A DNA stretch of 5,586 nt from an uncultured Clostridia bacterium. Lineage in GTDB: Bacteria > Bacillota > Clostridia > Oscillospirales > Oscillospiraceae. Positions 1 to 3,621 of this stretch are shown piece after piece. The notes beneath the pieces are model-generated. The model was not told where the DNA came from, did no database searches, and saw only the letters and a list, made by a program, of their open reading frames with translations. The DNA is taken from assembly GCA_946539175.1 (NCBI GenBank), contig CAMNHH010000141.1:1-5586 (forward strand), read 5' to 3'. The position numbers were made by a program, and so were the translations under genes. Positions within the stretch are counted from its first letter, which is position 1. Every line of letters begins with the position of its first letter.

Positions 1-720
1 ATGGCCAAGGACGTGGTCTGCATCACCGCCAAGGGCAAGCCCATCAAGGCCAAGACCCTGGGCCAGCAGCGCTATATGAAGGCCATTCTGAAAAACACCA
101 TCACCATCGGTGTAGGACCTGCCGGAACGGGCAAGACCTATCTGGCGGTGGCGGCGGCGGTGGCTGCCTTCCGGGAGAAGACGGTCAACCGCATCATCCT
201 CACCCGTCCCGCCGTGGAGGCCGGGGAACGGTTGGGCTTTCTGCCTGGCGATCTGCAGAACAAGGTAGATCCCTATCTGCGCCCCCTCTACGACGCCCTG
301 TTCGACATGCTTGGGCCGGAAACCTACCAGAAATATCTGGAAAAGGGCAATATTGAAGTGGCTCCCCTGGCCTACATGCGTGGTCGCACGCTGGACGACA
401 GCTTTATCATTCTGGACGAGGCACAGAATACCACCCGGGAACAGATGAAGATGTTCCTGACCCGGCTTGGCTTCGGGTCTAAAATTGTTATCACCGGCGA
501 CGTGACCCAGATCGACCTGCCCACCGACAAGACCAGCGGTCTGAAGGAGGCTCTGAAGGTGCTGGAAAACATTCCGGACATTGCCATCTGCAGGCTCAGC
601 GCCTCCGACGTGGTGCGTCACGCCCTGGTGCAGAGCATTGTGGCCGCCTACGACAAATACGAAAACGCCAAGTCGCAGCCGGAGAAAAAGCCCCCGGTCA
701 AGAACTACCGAAAGAGATGA
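1..720 (+). CDS. phoH: PhoH-family ATPase (YbeZ/PhoH-like), 5' end probably outside window
   Basis: A P-loop ATPase of the PhoH/YbeZ family, a cytoplasmic partner of the RNase YbeY in rRNA processing; its exact substrate is not settled. Visible motifs, counted from the first ATG: Walker A GPAGTGKT at 39-46, the family motif [18 protein letters not shown] at about 67-84, [10 protein letters not shown] at 91-100, [13 protein letters not shown] at 121-133, Walker [10 protein letters not shown] at 135-143, [11 protein letters not shown] at about 164-174 and SDVVRH at 202-207. The ATPase core is complete and uninterrupted, ending in a basic tail. Only 239 residues are visible, while family members are usually about 310-340. 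The missing part is the N-terminal KH-like region, so the ATG at base 1 is probably internal and the true start lies upstream; no ribosome-binding site can be judged here. The stop overlaps a possible ybeY start (ATGA), consistent with the conserved phoH-ybeY pair. Family assignment is very secure; the start is not. Confidence 0.96.
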   Translation: MAKDVVCITAKGKPIKAKTLGQQRYMKAILKNTITIGVGPAGTGKTYLAVAAAVAAFREKTVNRIILTRPAVEAGERLGFLPGDLQNKVDPYLRPLYDALFDMLGPETYQKYLEKGNIEVAPLAYMRGRTLDDSFIILDEAQNTTREQMKMFLTRLGFGSKIVITGDVTQIDLPTDKTSGLKEALKVLENIPDIAICRLSASDVVRHALVQSIVAAYDKYENAKSQPEKKPPVKNYRKR

Positions 721-725
721 GTCCA

Positions 726-1223
726 ATGAAAAACAATATCGTCATTACCTTCCAAATCGAAAAGGGCATCCGCCGCCTTCCCCTGTGGCTGCATCTGAAA
801 AAGTGCATTGAGGCCACCCTGGAGGCGGAGGGCGTCAGCGTTCCATGCGAGATCAACGTGCTGGTTGCGGACAATGAGACCATCCGGGCCATCAACAAGG
901 CATACCGGAGCATTGACCTGGAAACAGATGTGCTGTCCTTCCCCATGTTCCAGTTTGAGCCGGGGAAGCTGCCCCGGGACCTCTCCGAATACCTGGACCC
1001 CGAGACCGGTCTGCTGCCTCTGGGGGACATGGCCATCTCCTATGAAAAGGCCAAGGCCCAGGCGGAGGAGTTCGGTCACAGTGTCAAGCGGGAGCTGGGC
1101 TATCTGACCATCCACTCCATCCTGCATCTGCTGGGCTATGACCACGTGGACGAAGGCCCCATGAAGAAGCAGATGCGGGCCAGGGAGGAAGCGATCTGTG
1201 CCGAGATCGACCTGGAACGCTGA
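726..1223 (+). CDS. ybeY: Endoribonuclease YbeY (16S rRNA maturation factor)
   Basis: YbeY is a single-domain zinc-dependent endoribonuclease acting in 16S rRNA 3'-end maturation and 70S ribosome quality control. The signature is the zinc-binding H-x3-H-x5-H motif, read here as HSILHLLGYDH (His 130, 134 and 140 when numbered from the ATG at 726). The upstream conserved block YRSIDLETDVLSFP (about 60-73) and LGDMAIS (about 99-105) are also present. Length is 165 residues, normal for the family. Two starts are possible. ATG 717 overlaps the phoH stop (ATGA) but has its purines directly against it with no spacer. ATG 726 has AAGAG at 712-716 with 9 nt spacing and gives the usual short N terminus (MKNNIVI), so I prefer 726. 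Tight coupling to phoH is typical. The stop codon lies within GAACGCTGAAC, an 11-bp sequence repeated at the end of the next gene. Confidence 0.96.
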   Translation: MKNNIVITFQIEKGIRRLPLWLHLKKCIEATLEAEGVSVPCEINVLVADNETIRAINKAYRSIDLETDVLSFPMFQFEPGKLPRDLSEYLDPETGLLPLGDMAISYEKAKAQAEEFGHSVKRELGYLTIHSILHLLGYDHVDEGPMKKQMRAREEAICAEIDLER

Positions 1224-1262
1224 ACAAATTGACAATTGAACGTGGAAAAATTGAAAATTTCC
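1215..1262. repeat. AT-rich TGAA/TTGA repeat tract at left edge of the GNAT cassette
   Basis: From the end of ybeY into the start of the next gene the sequence becomes a run of TGAA/TTGA units: CTGAA at 1220, TTGAC at 1229, TTGAA at 1236, a degenerate TGGAA at 1243 and TTGAA at 1251. Spacing is 7 nt between 1229, 1236 and 1243, and 8-9 nt elsewhere. It contains GAACGCTGAAC (1215-1225), identical to 1758-1768 on the far side of the GNAT gene. Base composition changes sharply from the GC-rich ybeY. The spacing and motif match the cleaner heptad array at 1750-1777, so the two probably belong to one repeat family. This is a visible pattern with no known function that I can assign. Confidence 0.6.
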
Positions 1263-1766
1263 TTTCTGAAAGCTGTTCTTTCCGACACACCGATTTTGAC
1301 AGAAACCAGACGAAAAGCCTGGGACGCGACATATCGGGGCATATACCCGGATGAGATGATTGACAATTATGATTATGCCTATTATCTTGCAAGGGATGAA
1401 AAGCGTATAACAGATTCCGAGCAGCTTGTGTACCTGCTGATGGACAAGGAAAACTGCGGCGGCTACCTCTGCGTTGGGTCTCCGTCCTTCGGCACATACA
1501 AGGATTTTGGGTTCTGCCTGAACGCGCTGTATTTGTTACCAGCTTACCAGGGACGAGGCTTCGGTAGACAGGCTTTTGCGATTACCGCGGCGGAATGCCG
1601 TCGCAGGGGCTTTCAGAAGTTTTTTTGCGGCTGCAACGCCCACAATCAAAAAGCCCGGAATTTCTATGGACACATGGGCGGACATCTTGGCGCCGCGAGG
1701 CTGGGGCACCTGAACCCCGCCTTGGACCAGGTATATTTTGAGTTTACATTGAACTCTGAACGCTGA
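1251..1766 (+). CDS. GNAT-family N-acetyltransferase, substrate unknown
   Basis: A predicted cytoplasmic acetyl-CoA-dependent N-acetyltransferase of the GNAT fold. Numbered from TTG 1251 (171 residues), the N-terminal strand and helix contain RRKAWDATYRGIYPDEM at about 20-36, typical of a GNAT subgroup. Motif A is LYLLPAYQGRGFGRQAF at about 94-110, with the Q-x-x-G-x-G acetyl-CoA pyrophosphate loop as QGRGFG at 100-105. Motif B is NAHNQKARNFYGHMGG at 129-144. The fold looks complete with no frameshift. The start is uncertain: TTG 1236, GTG 1242 and TTG 1251 are all in frame, all lie in a repeat tract, and none has a strong ribosome-binding site. TTG 1251 gives the most GNAT-like N terminus (KISFLKAVLSD). 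The last residues (LNSER) and stop are encoded by repeat sequence. It sits where dgkA/cdd are often found between ybeY and era, and its first part is about 45% GC against about 64% in era, suggesting acquisition. The substrate cannot be inferred from this sequence. Confidence 0.88.
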   Translation: MKISFLKAVLSDTPILTETRRKAWDATYRGIYPDEMIDNYDYAYYLARDEKRITDSEQLVYLLMDKENCGGYLCVGSPSFGTYKDFGFCLNALYLLPAYQGRGFGRQAFAITAAECRRRGFQKFFCGCNAHNQKARNFYGHMGGHLGAARLGHLNPALDQVYFEFTLNSER

Positions 1767-1777
1767 ACTCTGAAGAC
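1750..1777. repeat. Four tandem 7-nt TGAA repeats at right edge of the GNAT cassette
   Basis: Four perfectly spaced heptads: TGAACTC at 1750 and 1764, TGAACGC at 1757, and TGAAGAC at 1771. Because 7 is not a multiple of 3, the TGA in successive units falls in all three forward frames (positions 1750, 1757 and 1764), so the array is a three-frame translational stop. The unit at 1764 supplies the stop of the GNAT gene. The array ends directly before the era ribosome-binding site. Confidence 0.75.
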
Positions 1778-1784
1778 AAAGGAG
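1778..1784 (+). promoter_or_regulatory. Ribosome-binding site for era
   Basis: AAAGGAG, a near-perfect Shine-Dalgarno sequence 6 nt before ATG 1791. It starts immediately after the last heptad repeat. It is the strongest ribosome-binding site in the window, so era can be initiated independently of the gene before it. Confidence 0.85.
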
Positions 1785-1790
1785 AACGTC

Positions 1791-2684
1791 ATGAACACCA
1801 AATCAGCCATGATCGCCATCTGCGGCAGACCCAACGTGGGCAAGTCCACCCTGACCAACACTGTGGTAGGGGAGAAGGTGGCCATTGTTTCCAACAAGCC
1901 CCAGACCACCCGAAACCGCATCTGCGGCATTCTGGACCGGGGGGATACCCAATTCGTCTTTATGGACACCCCTGGCTTCCACAAGCCCCGCACCAAGCTG
2001 GGGGACTACATGGTTTCCGTGGTGGAGGAGTCCGTCTCTGACGTGGACGTGGCCCTGCTGCTGGTGGAGCCCATCGCCAACATCGGACCTCAGGAGGAGG
2101 CGTTGATTGCCCGCTTTGAGCAGTCCGGCGTCCCCGCCGTTCTGGTCATCAACAAGATCGACGAGGTGGAGGACAAGGAGCAGCTGCTGGCGGTCATCGC
2201 CGCCTACAAGGACGCCTTCGATTTCGACGCCATCATTCTCATCTCAGCCAAAACCGGCGAGGGCGTGGAGGATCTGCTGAAGACCTGTGAAGACTACGCC
2301 GCGGAGTCTCCCTGGTTCTTCCCGGAGGGCATGACCTCCGACCAGCCGGAGCGGCAGGTCATCGCGGAGATCATCCGGGAGAAGATGCTCTGGAACCTGG
2401 AGAAGGAGATCCCCCACGGTACCGCCGTGGAGATCACCAAATTCTCTGAGCGGGACAACGGTGTCATCGACATAGACGCCACCATCTACTGTGAGAAGGC
2501 CAGCCACAAGGGGATCATCATCGGCAAGGGCGGCCAGATGCTGAAGAAGATCAGCACCCAAGCCAGGGCCGACTGCGAGCGCTTTATGGGGGCCAAGGTC
2601 TATCTCCAAACCTGGATCAAGGTCAAGGAGAACTGGCGGGACAGCGATTTCATGATCCGCAACTTCGGGTACAGCGATCAATGA
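1791..2684 (+). CDS. era: GTPase Era, 16S rRNA binding and 30S assembly
   Basis: Era is a GTPase that binds the 3' end of 16S rRNA and checks 30S subunit assembly; it acts in the cytoplasm, partly at the membrane. All GTPase motifs are visible: G1 GRPNVGKST at 12-20, the G2 region QTTRNRI at about 38-44, G3 DTPG at 59-62, G4 NKID at 121-124 and G5 SAK at 152-154. The C-terminal KH domain follows, with EIPHGTAVEI at about 206-215, the GxxG loop IIIGKGG at 242-248 and the typical VKENWRD at 278-284, ending RNFGY. The 297 residues match the family length. ATG 1791 is fixed by a strong AAAGGAG and by the normal N terminus. Era and YbeY have been reported to interact, and the locus normally places them close together; here a GNAT gene separates them. 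No unusual residue is seen. Confidence 0.98.
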   Translation: MNTKSAMIAICGRPNVGKSTLTNTVVGEKVAIVSNKPQTTRNRICGILDRGDTQFVFMDTPGFHKPRTKLGDYMVSVVEESVSDVDVALLLVEPIANIGPQEEALIARFEQSGVPAVLVINKIDEVEDKEQLLAVIAAYKDAFDFDAIILISAKTGEGVEDLLKTCEDYAAESPWFFPEGMTSDQPERQVIAEIIREKMLWNLEKEIPHGTAVEITKFSERDNGVIDIDATIYCEKASHKGIIIGKGGQMLKKISTQARADCERFMGAKVYLQTWIKVKENWRDSDFMIRNFGYSDQ

Positions 2685-2736
2685 TCCCCGCATAAAAAGG
2701 ACTTCTTATACAAAAGCTATTCTTACTACAACTGTC

Positions 2737-2742
2737 GGGAGG
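2737..2742 (+). promoter_or_regulatory. Ribosome-binding site for the yqzL-like gene
   Basis: GGGAGG ends 8 nt before ATG 2751. A second purine-rich site, GGAGG at 2753-2757, ends 8 nt before the in-frame ATG 2766, so either start is possible. Two well-spaced sites in one short leader support the small downstream reading frame as a real gene. Confidence 0.6.
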
Positions 2743-2750
2743 CTTTGCGT

Positions 2751-2945
2751 ATGGAGGATCCTGTTATGCTTTGGAAGGCTTTTGAACGCTCCGGCTCGCC
2801 GGAGATTTACCTGCAATACCGGCAGGCGGCGGATCGCTTGTCCTGCCTGCCGCAACGGAGAAGCTATGTATATCAAGACAGAAGCGGTGGTTCTCCGCGA
2901 GGTGGAGATCAACGACGCCGACAAGCTGCTGGACCTGCTCTCTAA
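2751..2945 (+). CDS. yqzL: Small YqzL-like protein, function unknown
   Basis: A 64-residue reading frame (59 if started at ATG 2766) placed exactly where Bacillota carry yqzL, between era and recO. The N-terminal part, MLWKAFERSGSPEIYLQYRQ, resembles the YqzL core pattern W-x-x-F-x-x-(S/T)G-x-x-x-x-Y-L, so I assign it to that family by motif and position. YqzL has no established function. It has two good ribosome-binding sites. Known members are about 45-50 residues; here the tail from about residue 35 on is rich in Arg, Gln and Gly, looks like out-of-frame recO sequence, and overlaps recO by 80 nt (2866-2945). The ancestral stop may have been lost, and the tail is probably not conserved. Translation of this frame would carry ribosomes across the recO start and through a potential hairpin at 2820-2852. 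Family call fairly secure, exact start less so. Confidence 0.72.
   Translation: MEDPVMLWKAFERSGSPEIYLQYRQAADRLSCLPQRRSYVYQDRSGGSPRGGDQRRRQAAGPAL
2820..2852 (+). promoter_or_regulatory. Potential RNA hairpin just upstream of the recO ribosome-binding site
   Basis: CGGCAGGC at 2820-2827 is perfectly complementary to GCCTGCCG at 2845-2852. Two more pairs (G-U 2828/2844 and G-C 2829/2843) would extend the RNA stem to 10 bp with a 13-nt loop. The stem ends 4 nt before GGAG at 2857. No U-run follows, so it is not an intrinsic terminator. It lies inside the yqzL-like gene and could affect recO initiation. GC-rich DNA yields such stems by chance, so a functional role is only possible. Confidence 0.35.
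2855..2860 (+). promoter_or_regulatory. Ribosome-binding site for recO
   Basis: ACGGAG ends 5 nt before ATG 2866 and decides this start over the in-frame ATG at 2782, which would add 28 residues not typical of RecO. The same hexamer precedes mutS2 at 3605-3610. Confidence 0.65.
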
Positions 2946-3621
2946 GGATCGGGGCCTGATGACCGTGAAGGCAAGAGGCGTCCGCCGGGGCAGCTCGCCT
3001 CTGAAGAGCGCCTGCCAGCTTTTGACCCTGTCGGAGTTTACCCTCCAGGACTATCGGGGCAAGCTGACGGTACAGGAGGCGCAGAGCATCGAGCAGTTCC
3101 GTCCCCTGCGGGATAACATTGAGCTGCTGGCCCTGGGCTCCTATTTTGCCCAGGCGGCCGGAGCCGTGGCCCAGGCGGACGCACCGAACCCGGAGCTCAT
3201 GTCTTTGCTGTGCAACGCATTGTTCGCCCTGGGCAAGCTTGGCCGCGGCCAGGCGCTGGTCAAGGCCGCCTTTGAGCTGCGGCTGGCCTGTCTGGCGGGC
3301 TTTACCCCGGATCTGACCGCCTGCGCGGTCTGCGGATCGCCGGAGGCGGACCGATTCGATCTGTCCCAGGGCACTCTGTCCTGCTCCGGCTGTCAGACAG
3401 GGGAGTCGGGTATTCGGATGCCTCTGAGTCCCGGTATGCTGCTGGCCATGCGCTATATCGTCTGGTGCGAGCCCAAGCGGCTGTTTTCCTTCCGCCTGGA
3501 CGAGAATTCTCTGCGGGAGCTCAGCAGCCTGACTGAGGCCTATCTGATGACCCAGCTGGAGCACAGCTTCTACACCCTGGATTTCTATAAGACCCTCTTA
3601 CATTACGGAGATACGATATGA
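2866..3621 (+). CDS. recO: DNA repair protein RecO
   Basis: RecO is the recombination mediator that, with RecR (and RecF), displaces SSB and loads RecA on single-stranded DNA in gap and break repair. The 251-residue length is normal. The N-terminal OB-fold begins with the characteristic YIKTEAVVLREVEINDADKLL (2-22), followed by LSKDRGLMTVKARGVRR (25-41) and SPLKSACQLLTLSEF (about 44-58). The helical domain carries the four-cysteine zinc site CAVC (Cys 153 and 156) and CSGC (Cys 173 and 176), as in many Bacillota RecO proteins. The C terminus (LEHSFYTLDFYKTLLHY) is also typical. The start is fixed by this N terminus and by ACGGAG at 2855-2860. The yqzL-like frame overlaps its first 80 nt. The stop overlaps the mutS2 start as ATGA (3618-3621), indicating translational coupling to mutS2. 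Confidence 0.95.
   Translation: MYIKTEAVVLREVEINDADKLLDLLSKDRGLMTVKARGVRRGSSPLKSACQLLTLSEFTLQDYRGKLTVQEAQSIEQFRPLRDNIELLALGSYFAQAAGAVAQADAPNPELMSLLCNALFALGKLGRGQALVKAAFELRLACLAGFTPDLTACAVCGSPEADRFDLSQGTLSCSGCQTGESGIRMPLSPGMLLAMRYIVWCEPKRLFSFRLDENSLRELSSLTEAYLMTQLEHSFYTLDFYKTLLHYGDTI
3605..3610 (+). promoter_or_regulatory. Ribosome-binding site for mutS2
   Basis: ACGGAG inside the end of recO, 7 nt before ATG 3618. It supports starting mutS2 at the ATGA overlap with the recO stop. Confidence 0.65.

Noticed and set aside
1229..1258. A possible promoter: TTGACA at 1229 with GAAAAT at 1253, 18 nt spacing
   Set aside because: The TTGACA is one of the repeat units and the -10 match is poor (4 of 6). 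Transcription would start inside the GNAT gene, after its likely start codon. It might add transcription to era, but the sequence alone does not support it.
1296..1324. A second TTGACA at 1296-1301
   Set aside because: No -10-like hexamer lies at 16-18 nt spacing (the region reads CTGGGA), and the position is inside coding sequence.
1221..1790. The GNAT cassette as an insertion sequence or integron cassette
   Set aside because: There is no transposase, no terminal inverted repeats and no attC-like structure. The only boundary signals are short TGAA repeats and the 11-bp direct repeat.
2685..2750. The era to yqzL gap as a terminator or promoter region
   Set aside because: It is 66 bases and more AT-rich than its surroundings, but I found no GC-rich stem followed by a U-run and no convincing -35/-10 pair. 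It appears to be just a leader with a ribosome-binding site.
2782..2865. A 28-residue N-terminal extension of RecO from ATG 2782
   Set aside because: RecO proteins normally begin at the YIKTEAVVL segment. The extension is Arg/Cys-rich, lies in another frame of the yqzL-like gene, and ATG 2866 has its own ribosome-binding site.
2764..3564. A 266-codon open frame on the minus strand opposite recO
   Set aside because: It is antisense to a clear recO, has low-complexity composition and no recognisable motif or ribosome-binding site that I could support.
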